Assembly (NCBI GenBank): GCA_018296165.2
Contig: JACKQL020000220.1
Location: 1-41,441 of the forward strand
Direction: 5' to 3'
Source: Termitomyces sp. T153
Lineage: Eukaryota; Basidiomycota; Agaricomycetes; Agaricales; Lyophyllaceae
DNA length: 41,441 bases
Below are positions 8,719-19,783 of the stretch, piece after piece. Within the stretch, counting starts at the first letter, position 1; each line of letters begins with the position of its first letter. The translations under genes and the position numbers were made by a program. The notes under the pieces were generated by a model. The model was not told the origin of the DNA. It searched no databases and was given only the letters and a program-made list of their open reading frames with translations.

Positions 8719-11397
8719 TCAGTGGCCATTCACCTCCACCCAAGTGACAAGACATTCTTTGTCTTGTGCTGGCAGCACTGGGGAGTTCATGGTGTCTTCA
8801 GATGCTACAAGCCACACTTTTTGCATGTGAACCTTGTTACTAGGTTCTCTTCCCCTACACTTGCCAGTAGGAACCTCTGTGAGGGCAAACAGTCCCTTAC
8901 TGTCACTACCATGAGTATAGTACTCATTATCATAACTTTTCAAGTCAACATACTCTTCCCCATGCTCCTGAGTTCTGTCAGACTCAAATGCATCATCAAC
9001 ATCAGCCTCACCAGGCTCTTCATCCTGCTCATTATTGGCCTCTCCCACATCTGATGGAGCAGCTGTATGAGCTGCCTGCACAAATACTTGGGGAGCTGGC
9101 TTAGCTGGCTCCCTACATTTGTGCACAAAATGCCCAGACTTTCCACACTTAGAACAGTTAGTAGACTATTCAGCATCCTTGCCTGGTTGGCCTGATGTTA
9201 TGGCCACTACATTTTCCCCTGCAGCAAGATGTTTCCTTGCTGCCTGCACTGCAGCCACAGGTCAGAGAGGCCCCTGGCCCATACTGCCTCTTAACTGCAT
9301 AGGTCTCAAGGCCATGCACATAGTGGGCCTCTTAGCTGACCCAGACAGCTGCAACCAACTATGCTGTCTGGTCACATCTGTCCTCTTAGCCAATGCAGCC
9401 CCAATTGCTGGAGACTGCACTGCTGCTAGCAACAGCTGCTGCCCTGACTGACTCTTCTTGCTGTTCTCTAAGTAGTGCACAGTAGTTTTAATGCTATTCT
9501 CATATGCCTTAGCCTCCAAGACAAACTCCTCAACTGTGCTCACTTTGGGAGCCAGTCCACCATTGCATATTAGTGCTATAAGCATGTCAGAGGGTATCCC
9601 CTCCAAAAACCACTCACAAATAGTGAATTTGTCAGGGAACATGGCTATGTTTTGAGCATGGTCAAGCAAGGCATCATAAAAGCTTTGCATCCTCTCTTCA
9701 ACTGCATATACTATGTTACATGCATCTTGCATTGTCAAAGGCTGTATGAATCAATTGTACAGTCCAAGGATAACATCCTTAAACCTCCAACATGTATCAC
9801 ATGTCATAGGTACCACTTCAGTGTGCCCACAGCTAGAAAGTCCATCAAAATCAGGACTTTCTTGCAATTGTGCCCATCTCCACCATACTGAGCTATGGTG
9901 TGGAACACACAGATGCTCATTAGCCAGTCTTCAAGTTCACTAAACTTGGCAGACCCTGCATAGGGAGTGATTGTTTTTGATGGATCACTCCATCTTGGCT
10001 TGTGTCCTTCTGGTATTGCCAGTTGTACTGCAAGCAACTGCTCCATCACCACCCTCAGATGATCATGCATTGTCTGGCAATGATATTCATGAGCTTCTTC
10101 CAGTCCTAGAGTAGCAAAGTGTCCATGGTGTTGTGGCAGCATTGAAAACTGCTACAGCTGCCTCTCAGGGAGGACTGTAATCCTCCTTCTTACAGCTCTG
10201 CAAACCACACCATTGTCCTTGCCAGAGAGGCCATTACCTGGTCCTCCTGGGCCAGGTGGACCCCCTTCTGGGGGTGGTGGTGGTCCATGACCAGGGAAAG
10301 GTGGTCCTCTTCCTGAACCTCCACCTCCTTCTCCTGGACCCTGTGGTCTATAGTGTGGCATTGAGGGCATAGAGGACACAGGATCACTGTCTGGTGATCC
10401 CTGTCCAGGTTCTCCTCCATCCACAATTCTTTCCCTAGACCAGTTTGAAGAAGCATTTGCTCCTTGACCTGCATGCCTCTGGGAACCTGCAGGGCTCTGT
10501 CTAATCCTAGCATGTTTGTCTCTAAGAGGGGAGTGAGACTCTTGCTCCTCCTTCTTAATTGGCCTGGTTTGTTCTGGTAGAGCATACTCCTCTGGCCATG
10601 CATCATAGGTGGTATTTCCCTGGAACACCACCTCCTAATCATCCACATAGGACTGCCCAAAGTCCTCTATGTCTGCATTGCAAAATTGCTATAGAGCAAT
10701 CTGATCTTCCCATGTCAGCACTCTCCATGTAGACCCACTGAGTCTATGCTGCACAATGGGTTGCTCTATCATAATCACTAACCCCACATCAGCATCAGTA
10801 GACACCATGTCTGGTGCTATAATCATGCCCAATGTGGCCTGTTGCTAACAGTCCACTGCAGCCTGCCTAGCCATGTAATCATGTGGCATTTCACCAGGCT
10901 CTTGTGGTGCTTGCAACAAAGTCAACACTGTGTTTATGGAGGAAAATTGGGGCACATAAACCCCACTAAGATATGGTGACAGCATTGCAGACAATGCCTG
11001 CAATCTCCATCTGCTGGAGGTAATCTGTTACCTCCTGTGCTAAGAAGAGCATGTAAATATCCATGTACTTCACTGGATCTGTTGGAATCATGTTGTTTTC
11101 CAATGACCTCTGAATTGCAATATGTTTAGCTACTCTAACAGCTAAACATTGCTGAGTTGAGGTCTTGGAAACCTCAAGATGGTTTTGCCAGAACACCATC
11201 ACTCTTCTACAAAGGACGTCATCTGAATGAGCCTCACCAGGCATATCAGAGGTGTCTCCAACATCCTCCAGTATTGTCTCAATGAATGCTGCTGGGACTG
11301 CCAATTGCATATCTAGTGCAGGACCAGCTCTTAATTGTACAGGGCTGCAGGCCCTGTAAAAGAAGTCCTCTTCACTCCTCATTGGTGTACTCACCAT
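8719..11397 (-). pseudogene. Gypsy gag (nested element), degenerate
   Basis: Read on the minus strand: an amino-terminal region at 11,397-10,966 (144 open codons, starting MVSTPMRSEEDFF); a low-complexity proline/glycine-rich linker at 10,631-10,152 (GPPFPGHGPPPPPEGGPPGP), a hallmark of many basidiomycete Gypsy gags; a retrotransposon capsid-like core at 10,142-9,450 (SELEDWLMSICVFHTIAQY, then DKFTICEWFLEGIPSDM); and one CCHC zinc knuckle CSKCGKSGHFVHKC at 9,156-9,115, followed by an acidic stretch. Gag forms the virus-like particle that packages element RNA in the cytoplasm. Several stops and at least two frame changes disrupt it. Confidence 0.85.
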
Positions 11398-11893
11398 TGA
11401 AGAGTCAAGCTGACCTCCTGTGACACCTGGAAAGGATCAAAGTCCCTCCAGCCTCAGCACTGTGGGCACATACACAGGGGTTTTCTCCTTTTTTGCAGAC
11501 ACCATAGCACTTCCTGGCTCTGCTGTTGAGTATAATTGGGTAGAGGGCCCTTGAGAGCCCTCCACTGTGACACTCTCCTAACCATCTGCAGGTGGTCATA
11601 CCAGAGTAACTGCTGGCAGCCCTCCTGGCACTACAGCACTGTCCCTGCCCCTGTTTTGATGTGATGTGGCAAATTCCAATGTCCTCTCTAGAGCATTTTT
11701 TAATGCTCCATTGAACTCTGTCTTGGATCTAAGCCCAAGCACCTGACCTTCCATGGCCATCATAGTGCTCACTGTGGAAGGTGCATGTCAAAAATTTTAA
11801 TGTGCTGATCATAACTAGTGGCAGTGAACTTCTTTTACAGAAGTTTGGTTTCCTGCTTTGCAAACAAGTTAACACTTGTTTGACTTAAAAAAA
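11398..11893 (-). other. 5' leader region of the nested Gypsy element
   Basis: Between the 5' LTR (ends 11,894) and the first gag frame. A T-rich run follows the LTR on the minus strand where a primer-binding site would be expected, but no tRNA match was recognised. No gene is seen. Confidence 0.45.
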
Positions 11894-12057
11894 TGTAATG
11901 TTTCTGTTATGGTTCATGCAGCTTATGGTTGACACTCTGTAAGTCAAAACCAGTTATTAGATCTGTCTATAGGGATAGCATCATGTGATGTTATCCATAT
12001 AGTTAAATAATTAATATAAATAATGCACAGTAAGATAGTAATGGCTGCTTGGTTATA
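11894..12057 (-). repeat. 5' LTR of the nested Gypsy element
   Basis: 164 bp, matching 2,418-2,631 apart from the missing internal block of about 50 bp. Its outer end reads TATAACC on the minus strand instead of TGTAACA, one sign of decay. The ATTAC target duplication follows at 12,058. Confidence 0.9.
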
Positions 12058-12461
12058 ATTACAAACTCTACACATATGCTATGACCCCTCAAACATTCAT
12101 ATGTTGACTCTGAACCTTGCTCTACACTCAGCCCTGGAACCCATCACTCTTGATTGATCAATCCTCCATCAAACTCTGTCTCCACTCCTGTCACCTACAA
12201 AGCCTTTGCTTGCCCCACAGTCAATACATTCATCTACAGACTTGTACTTGATGCCCACTCAAGCCTAACACTGAACATACTTGGTCTTAGACTTCCCCAG
12301 ACCACTCCAGACTTGCTCAGACCACTTCTCCTAGCTTTTCCTTGCAAGTATCTGAAGTCCAAACCACCCTGGAGCACTAGGTTATAAGCACAGGACATTG
12401 CATCTGCCTAGTAAGGACTTGCCCAGTTAAGCTGAGCCTCTGTGGTCAGCAGAACCTGACA
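12058..12461 (+). mobile_element. LTR family A, right part
   Basis: Continuation of the LTR that begins at 1,898. Its first five bases, ATTAC, are the duplicated target site of the inserted Gypsy element. It ends AGAACCTGACA, the shared family A terminus; TGTCA...TGACA is a 5-bp terminal inverted repeat. Family A also shares the passage 'TAGTAAGGACTTGCCCA' close to the 3' end (near 12,410). With the insertion ignored, the LTR is about 920 bp. Confidence 0.85.
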
Positions 12462-12505
12462 TAATATCAAGACTCCATCTTACTCCATTCTTGATGTCTG
12501 CATAC

Positions 12506-12859
12506 TGTCAGGGAACCACCGATGCATGTGTTTTGGTCATGTGATTGGTCACATAATCAGTTGCCATGTGCATCCTGTGTAGAAGCCACATGGCAAGGTA
12601 TGGACATGTTTTGATCATGTGATTGGTTACATAATCAATTGCCATGTGTATTTGGCACAGAAGCCACATGGCAAGGTCATGTGACTTTGAGTAGATGTTC
12701 TGAACCCTGGCATGGGAGATTCTCAGACTTGTTCTCTTTTAATCTCTCTCTACCAGATGTGTAGTCCTACTTGTAGATATTGTACTGTGCTGAATAGACT
12801 TTGGATCTCCCTTTGCCAGTTGTGTGATTGAGCCACAGCCTCCAGAGGTTGCCCTTACA
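12506..12859 (+). mobile_element. 5' LTR (family D) of the plus-strand Gypsy element
   Basis: Begins TGTCAGGGAACCACC and ends TTGCCCTTACA, typical LTR boundaries; 354 bp. The left half holds two copies of a 79-bp unit. It is followed, after about 120 bp, by a gag start codon, so it fits as the 5' LTR of the element whose pol runs to 18,427. No matching 3' LTR is in the window and no flanking duplication can be shown. Confidence 0.7.
12529..12684 (+). repeat. Two-copy 79-bp tandem repeat in LTR D
   Basis: Units start at 12,529 and 12,608 and share 'TCATGTGATTGGT' and 'GAAGCCACATGGCAAGGT'. They lie in the U3 part of the LTR, where repeated units often hold enhancer or transcription-factor sites; that role is inference. 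Confidence 0.8.
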
Positions 12860-12977
12860 GCAGAACAAGTCTCTAGATTTGGTTTGGGAGCCCCTTCTCT
12901 TGATTACTTGAGCTTCCATCTAGTTCCTTAAAAGGTCTCTCCCCCACCAGTATCTTAGTGCTCCCTGTGTTTTTTTT

Positions 12978-14232
12978 ATGACCCAGCCAACCCCTCTAGC
13001 ACCTTCCCCTGATGCTTCAAGCCCCCAGGACAATGCCTGGAGTTGTTTGCTGTCCCTAGAAACACAGGTTACACTTGTCCAAGCTTCCTTTACCTTCTAC
13101 ACTGCCAAATGCACCAAATTACATCAAACTACCAAAGCCATATCCCTCTCCCTCTAGACTCTTCTAGAACACCTTCTCCCTGCTCATACCTCTCCTCCTA
13201 TGCCCCCAGCAGATGCAGAATGGTTTGTGTCTGCACCTAGCTTAGGCCTGTCAGCTTCTCATTCCAAACTCCATCATCCTACACTCTTTGATATATATGA
13301 TGGAGATCATAAGGCTGGAGAACATTTTCTCCAGTTCTGTATCACCTATATCCAGCTGAGTAGTGAAGCCTTTGCCTCTGATGCCTTGAAAATTGCCTGG
13401 GTCCTCTCTTATATGAAGGCAGGCCAAGTCTTGACCTATGCACTGCACATCTTTGAACACCTAAGAGGAGTTGAGAGTTTCTCTAGTTGGATGGAGTTTG
13501 CAAGGGAGTTCTGAGCTGAGTTCTTTCCCCTTGATCCCACCAAAACCACAGCTCTTTCCTTTTGAGACTGGACCCAGTATGGTCAAGGGAAGCAGTCACT
13601 TGATGAGTACATTGACTCTTTTTATGCTTTAGTTGAACAGGTTGGATATCTGGACAGTCTACAACTCCGCTTAACTTTCTGTAATAGACTCCACCCTTCT
13701 CTCATGGATTACATTGACAGTATGGCAGAGGGGCACCCAAATGATGAGTGTATTGATACTTGGTACAAGGTGGCATGTGAGCAGTGGCAGCTCATGGAAC
13801 TGCAACATGAATTGTGGCAGATACAATCCTCAACCTCTCCTTTCTCCCATGGAGGGTTCACCCCCTGAGCTCTCCTTTTTACACCTGTGCTAGTGTCCCC
13901 ACAAGCAGGTGCAGCTCCTCCTTTCACACCTCACATTGCCTCCTTGTGCTCCCAACCCCAAGGAGTCCCAATGGATGTCAATACCTCCCAATAGGAATCC
14001 TCTACTCTCCTGTTGTGTCAACACTGTGGAAGGGCTGGCCACTTTGCCCACTACTGTCCTCAAGGGCTAGAAGTCCACTATCTGTTATTGGTGGAGCAAG
14101 AGGAGCTGCTTATCCAATTCCTCGCAGCCTAAGATGCCACAGGAACTCCCTCTCCAGATGCACCAGTAGCCATCCATTCTGATGAAGTGGCCAATGTATT
14201 GGAGGAGGTTCTTGCAGAGTCCAAGGATTTTT
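12978..14232 (+). pseudogene. Gypsy gag of the plus-strand element, degenerate
   Basis: The frame opens at ATG 12,978 (MTQPTPLAPSPD), and the same frame can be followed to about 14,230. A capsid core lies around 13,200-13,830 (HPTLFDIYDGDHKAGEHFLQ; QSLDEYIDSFYALVEQVGYL; then LRLTFCNRLHPSLMDYI) and a CCHC zinc knuckle CQHCGRAGHFAHYC at 14,016-14,057. In-frame stops occur near 13,156, 13,512, 13,563, 13,866 and 13,990. Gag is the particle-forming and RNA-binding protein of the element. The stop positions and low CpG content fit decay after insertion. Confidence 0.88.
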
Positions 14233-14245
14233 AAAAGGGCAATGG

Positions 14246-15007
14246 ATGATCTGTATGCCCCCATTGCCTAGTACCAATTGTTTCACCCCCCTGTTAATAG
14301 AATCAAACATATCTGTTGCCATTGTTGATACTATGCCCAAAACAATAAGCCCCTCCTCAGACATACAAATTCCCTCTTCAGCTAAAGTCTCTGCTGGAGA
14401 CACACCTCCTAGCCCATACCTCTGGATTCCTGCATGGGAATGCTGCCTCCCCCATTGTTACATTGTCACTTCCACTCCTTCTACCAACTCCCTGAAGCTA
14501 CAGATAGAAATTGAGACAATGGACACCAAGCAGATCCAAAGTGTGGTTGCCCTCCTTGACAGTGGGGCAACAGGCCTTTTCCTTGACACAGACTATGTGC
14601 AATGATGCTGCCTCACTACTCACCCCCTGTTCTATCCCTGTGTACAATGTTGATGTCATGCTCAATGAAGCTGGTTCTATTTGCTCCATGGTGGACCTGG
14701 TCCTCCACTACTAAGACTCTTCAGAGTGAGCTGCCTTTGCCATCACTAGTTTGGGAAAGCAAGACATGATCTTGGGGTTCACCTGGCTATGTGAGCATAA
14801 CCCAGAGATTGACTGGACTAAGAGTGAGGTGAAGATGAGTTGTTGCCCCTGTCACTGTGTTATCTGTATAGAAGAAACCCATAAGGAGCAGAGAGCCAAG
14901 GTTTGTGAGTGTGCTGCTGTGCATACCTGTCATGCTAGGCATCTCCCCTATGCTGATCTCAACCTCCTGAGTCCCCCCCCCTGGCATTTCCTCATAGGGA
15001 GGCCCTC
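14246..15007 (+). pseudogene. Gypsy aspartic protease of the plus-strand element, interrupted by an LTR
   Basis: The frame 14,246-14,605 encodes the active-site motif ALLDSGATGLFLD, then moves by frameshift to 14,609-14,713 (IPVYNVDVMLNEAGSI) and again to 14,751 onward, with the conserved LGKQDMILGFTWLCEHNPE. The order and spacing are those of Ty3-type proteases. The gene is broken by two frame changes and is cut at 15,007 by the family A LTR; the pol frame resumes in phase at 16,160. Protease matures the gag-pol polyprotein. Confidence 0.88.
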
Positions 15008-16154
15008 TGTCACGACCCATTCCCTGAAGCCCTGTACACCGCCCGACAAACCCCCGCTCCCCCGGAACCCCCCCCCGACACTTTGTTGAACTTCCCCAGC
15101 ACTCCGCGCCTATTCCGGCTAACTCCAGCACATTCTCAGCTAACTCCGATGGCCCCCTGGCCAACTCCGACATCTTCCCCGCAGCTGCTGGCACTTCCCC
15201 TGGACTTCCTGAGCCCCTGGGACCACTCCCCCACCGTGCCTGACCCCATTACACATCATCAACTCAACACCCTGGCTTCCCCGACTTACCCTGGAGTATC
15301 ACAACAGCCTCGGAACAGACCGCGTCGCAATTGATCCCATCAACATATCAATGTGGCCCACCCTCTGATTGTAACTGACACCCGTTGACTCCGTCGAGCT
15401 CCACCAAGCCCCGCCAAGCCCCGCCACCACAGCCGACGTCCCCAGAGCTCTTCAGTAGTCAGTATATAAGACATAGAGTAGCTCCTCATACTCAAGTCTT
15501 GAGATTATCTACCTACCTTACCTGATGTGTTTCTGATTGTTTCTTCTTGTGTTTTGTGTCCCATGTCTCGTTTTCCTTACTCTCAGTCTCCCGGTCTTAT
15601 CTTGTTTCTGTTCTGTTATCCTTTTGTTATCATTCCATGTCTCCACCTGAATCTATTCTTGTTCTCATCTCGTCTTTGTCTTGTTTTGTTTGACTCCATA
15701 TTGCTCCATTTGATTCTGTCTATTGTGTTCAAGTCCTCTCAACTGTAACGTCCTCACAAACTCCGCAATTACAATTACAAACCTCCAATGTTTGTTACCA
15801 CCCCTGGACCCTGCTATACACTCGGCTCCAAACCCCATCAATCCCTGTTGATCCCCCATTAGAACTCCAGCTCCGCTCCTGTCATCCACGTAGCCTCTGC
15901 CTCCTCTGCACCTGCAATACTCACACACGGACTTATGCCTGAACCCCACCAAGTCTGTCCCCCTCCCCTGCAACCCATCCTCTACTCCTCTGGACCTCCC
16001 CAGACTTGCTCGGATCAATCTCCCCTGGCTATCCTCACAAGTCCCCAGTGCTTGGAACACCTCCGAGTGCTTGGTTGTCAGTGCAGGGAATCATGTTTGC
16101 CTAGTAAGGACTCGCCCAGTGTAGCTGAGCCCCTGTGGTCAGCGGAACCTGACA
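15008..16154 (+). mobile_element. Solo LTR, family A, youngest copy (TSD CCCTC)
   Basis: 1,147 bp beginning TGTCACGACCC and ending GGAACCTGACA, flanked on both sides by CCCTC (15,003-15,007 and 16,155-16,159). Removing the LTR and one repeat leaves the surrounding pol frame in phase (1,152 bp, a multiple of three). TATATAAG lies at 15,463-15,470, followed by a T/C-rich leader. Unlike the other family A copies it still has many CpG dinucleotides, for example in its first 120 bp and around 15,390-15,440, which points to a recent insertion. Confidence 0.95.
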
Positions 16155-16159
16155 CCCTC

Positions 16160-18427
16160 TACAAGAATGTCCAAGGGGGTTGGGTGTGAATCTTCAGAGG
16201 AAGAGGAATGTGAAGGAGAATGGACCAGCACTCCAGATGTAGAGTCTTCAGACAAAACCATAGAGGTGGATGATAGGATCTATGCCACCACCCTTGACCC
16301 CCCTCCTACAGTGGCAGAGATTCAGGCCAGTCAGACTACTTCTCAATGTCTGGCAGAGGCATTTGCAGCAAACTCACAGCCCAAGCCTTTTTGTAGCATC
16401 ATTTCCAATCACCTCCATGACTTTGAGGATGTATTCTCCAAGGCCTCCTTTGATTTGCTTCCAGAGTGCAAGCAGTGGGATCATGCAATTGAGCTGATAC
16501 CAAATGCTGAGCCCTCTAGCTGCAAGGTCTATCTGCTTGCACCCTGTGAGCAAAATGAACTGGATGCCTTCCTGCAGGAAAATCTCAGCTCAGGACAAAT
16601 ACAACCCTCCAAGTCTCCAATGGCCTCCCCAGTCTTTTTTATTAAGAAAAAGGATGGGTCTCTTCATCTGTATTGTGTCTTGAATGCAATGACAGTGAAG
16701 AATTGCTATCCTTTGCCACTCATCTCAGAACTTGTCAACAACCTTTGAGGTGCACAATACTTAACAAAGTTGGATGTCCATTGGGGCTACAACAATGTGC
16801 ACATCAAAGAAGGGGATGAGTGGAAGGCAGCATTCTGAACCAATTATCAACTCTTTGAACCTCTGGTGATGTTCTTTGGGCTCACCAATAGCCCAGCCAC
16901 TTTCCAGACTATGATGAATGACATTTTCTGTGATCTGATTGCAGAAGGTGTTGTCTGTGTATATCTGGATGATATCTTCATCTACACTAAAACTCTGGAG
17001 GAGTATTGTTGGATCATGCAAATTGTCTTGGAATGCTTCTGCCAACACCAGCTCTATTTAAAGCCTGAAAAGTGTGAATTTGAGCAGACTAAGGTGGAGT
17101 ACCTGGGTTTGATCATCTTGCATGGAATGACCAAGATGGACCCCATTAAAGTGGCAGGTGTAGTGGAGTGGCCAGAGCCAAGGAACAAGAAGGAAGTGTA
17201 GGCCTTTCTTGGCTTTGTTAATTTCTACTGGAGGTTTATACAGGATTTCTCCCACCATGCACACCCCCTCTTTGACCTCACAGTTAAGGATACAGTATGG
17301 TGGTGGGAGCCCCCACAGCAGGCTGCCTTCAAAGCTTTCAGGCAAGCTGTAACCTCAAAGCCAGTCCTGTCTCCTGATGATGATTCTCCATTCCATGTGG
17401 AAGCAGATAGCCTGGAATTTGCTACAGGAGCAGTCCTCTCCCAGCAGTCAAATGAGGATGGCAAATGGCATCCAGTAGCCTTTTACTCTAAGAGCCTTAA
17501 TGCAGTGGAATGGAACTACAAGATCCATGACAAGGAGATGCTGGCAATTATTTGGTCCTTTGAAGAATGGTGGCACTTTCTGGAGGATGCATAGCATAAG
17601 TTTGAAGTCTGGACAGACCACAAGAACCTTGAGTACTTCCATTCTACTAAGAAAATCAATTGATGCCAGGCTCAGTAGTCCCTGTCTCTGGCCAACTTTG
17701 ACTTCTCACTGTATCACAAACCTGGACAGAGCATGGGCAAACTGGATGCATCATCTAGGCAGGCTGACCATGGTATAGGAGCAGGAGATAACAACATTGT
17801 CCTCCTCAAGCCTGAGCTCTTTGCCATCCACATGCTAGAAGGAATTGTAGTTCAAGGAAATGAGACAAACATCCCTAGAGATATCCAAAGAGGGAACCAA
17901 GAGGGTGTGCAGGAGGATGCAATTGCCCAGGCTGCACAGGTCCTATAGTCTCAATGGGCAAGTGGAGTCAAGTCAGTGCATGCAGATGAGTGGGGTCTTC
18001 AGGATGGGCTTCTAACCTTCAGAGGATGCATTTATGTGCCTAACATTCCAGAACTTTGCTGGCGCATTGTAGAACAACATCACAACTCTTGGGTAGCTGG
18101 ACATCCTGGAAGATGGAAGACACTGGAGTTGGTATCCCAGAACTATTAGTGGCCACAGATCTACCAATATGTAGGCACCTACACTAGCACCTGTGATCTC
18201 TGTCTCCACACCAAGCCTCATTGCCAGCCACCCATGGGCCAGCTCCACCTGCTCCCTATTCTGGCTGCCTGCTGGAGTGTTGTATTGGTGGATTTCATTG
18301 TGGAATTCCCAGATGCTCATGGGTATAATGCTGTGATAGTAGTGGTGGACCTCTATGGCAAATGGGCCCACTTCATCCCTACCCACACCACATGCTCTGC
18401 CTTGTGGACACAGCACAAGTATGCATA
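16160..18427 (+). pseudogene. Gypsy pol: reverse transcriptase, RNase H and partial integrase
   Basis: A single frame runs the whole way with about eight stops (16,746; 16,836; 17,199; 17,592; 17,661; and others). Domains in order: RT fingers (SPMASPVFFIKKKDGSLHLY), palm with MFFGLTNSPATFQTMMN and the catalytic YLDD at 16,962-16,973; RNase H (FHVEADSLEFATGAVLSQQ; VWTDHKNLEYFHSTKK; a LDASSRQ remnant of DALSR); integrase zinc-binding HHCC region (HHNSWVAGHPGR ... CDLC, about 18,070-18,200) and the first catalytic aspartate in VDFIVEFP near 18,290. The remainder of the integrase core, with the second Asp and Glu, is absent because LTR-like DNA begins at 18,428. RT copies element RNA and integrase inserts the DNA in the nucleus; this copy can do neither. 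Confidence 0.93.
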
Positions 18428-19030
18428 AGTTATGCAACTTTATCATGTGGGATCTAGCCCCAAGGCCTGGAGTGCAGGATCCTGGCAACCATGAGACTTC
18501 TGGATCATGAGCCTCATCATGTGGAATCTAGCCTTTGGATTTAGAACAATGAGGTCAAGATCTTTCCTTAGCAACATTACCTAAAGACAATGATACTCCT
18601 CAAAAATGGATATACTATAGGCCATGTGACCCCTTACTTATCATTTCTGTTGTATTGCTTACAAACATACTTGAATGGCATTTAGTCTTCAGATATTGAT
18701 ATTAAGTATGTTCTTTTTTTGTTACTGACATTTATTGTGCATCTTATTGACATTGCATATGAATACTTGGTTACCATACTGACATCTAGTATGTATCATG
18801 GACACTTTGGCAGACACCACTGCTGGCAGCAACTATATTTCCTTTCTAAATACTATACCTACAAACAGTATAAATACTGCCTGTACATAAAGACAAAAAG
18901 AGCAACAAGCATATTGTTCCCCCTCAGTAGCCCTCAGCTTACCAGCTTCAGACTTCTTTTCTGACTACTCTTGTCATCATTAAAGGCTTAGCAACAAGCC
19001 CCCAGCAATCTCAGACTCAATTTAATATGG
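18428..19030 (+). mobile_element. LTR family C, second copy (3' part missing)
   Basis: Aligns with 3,994-4,650: shared CTAGCCCCAAGG, the ACAAACATACTTGAATGGCAT passage and the TATAAATA promoter at about 18,869. It starts at the break in the integrase gene. The part beyond about 19,010 does not match the first copy. Confidence 0.7.
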
Positions 19031-19039
19031 GTACAAATT

Positions 19040-19778
19040 ATGGGTACTTTAACCTACCCTCACAGTGGGCTCCAAAATGATGGCATCCATTGCTGCCTAG
19101 TTGCTGTGCAGAGAACACAACAACTAGTGGTTTCACAAGTAGAGTATGAATGGACTAAAGAAATGAGGGTTGCAAGTTGAGTCAAGTTCTAAAAAGCCCA
19201 CTAGATGTAGAAGAGGCACTAGGTTGCTAGTGCAAGGTTGGTAGATGGCAATGGCAAATAAGGAAAAGGGGAACTCTGCCAGTAAACCCAACTAGAGTTG
19301 AACTAAGGTTGCTAAATGAAAGTGCACTAGCAAAACAATGCTAAAGGCTGATGCTGAGGGTAGCAAAAGGAGCATTAGCAACAGGAGACAATAACAAAAC
19401 AAAACTAGCTGTAGGTGCTAGTGCTAAACATGAACTTGGCAAGATAATACTCTAAGGTGGTACTAGCTGAGGCAAAACAACAAGGACACTAACTTGATAG
19501 AAAGAGCACTAGAGTGAAAGAAGAAGCTTAAGAGTTGCTAGACTTAGATCTGAAGTCTGGGGCTAATGACAAGGGTGCAATTCTTTGATGGTTGTATAGA
19601 AAACATGATAGTATTTATAGTAAGTAGTGATAATGAAGTTAAAAGGAGCCAATAATGGTGAAAAGGGGCAATAGTAACATAGGCAAGTCAGGAGGAATGG
19701 CTTGGGCAAGTCAATAACCCAACTATAGCTAAAATCAACACCTAGTATGACAGCCAGTATGCCAGTCACTAGAGTGGT
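19040..19778 (-). mobile_element. LTR-like fragment in the opposite orientation
   Basis: On the minus strand there is a TATAAATAC core promoter (about 19,620-19,612), then a T/C-rich leader with many CTAGTG/CTAGCA words, ending near CCCACTGTGAGG. The arrangement (TATAAATA, leader, CTAG-rich U5) resembles the LTR at 3,994-5,075, but similarity is by layout more than by base. GCATA lies at 18,423-18,427 and again at 19,779-19,783, so the two opposed LTR-like pieces may have arrived as one unit. Confidence 0.4.
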
Positions 19779-19783
19779 GCATA

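Larger units (their letters stand above)
2418..12057 (-). mobile_element. Nested non-autonomous Gypsy (Ty3-type) retrotransposon, whole copy, TSD ATTAC
   Basis: Short LTRs lie at both ends (11,894-12,057 is the 5' LTR and 2,418-2,631 the 3' LTR on the minus strand), flanked by perfect ATTAC duplications at 2,413-2,417 and 12,058-12,062. Reading on the minus strand, the order is gag N-part (11,397-10,966), proline/glycine-rich gag linker (10,631-10,152), gag core (10,142-9,262), zinc knuckle (9,156-9,115), protease (8,703 onward), a duplicated protease-RT linker and RT start (8,006-7,050), RNase H (7,040-6,560), then an unknown ORF cassette (5,959-5,051 and 3,460-2,894). The RT palm with its YxDD motif is missing and no integrase was found. 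Many in-frame stops mark it as dead, and it could not have moved alone in this form. It is inserted in a solo LTR of family A. Confidence 0.92.

Noticed and set aside
10190..10660. Second minus frame (156 codons) over the gag linker
   Set aside because: Out-of-frame reading of the proline/glycine-rich gag linker, rich in Met/Gln/Glu; the other frame has the expected composition.
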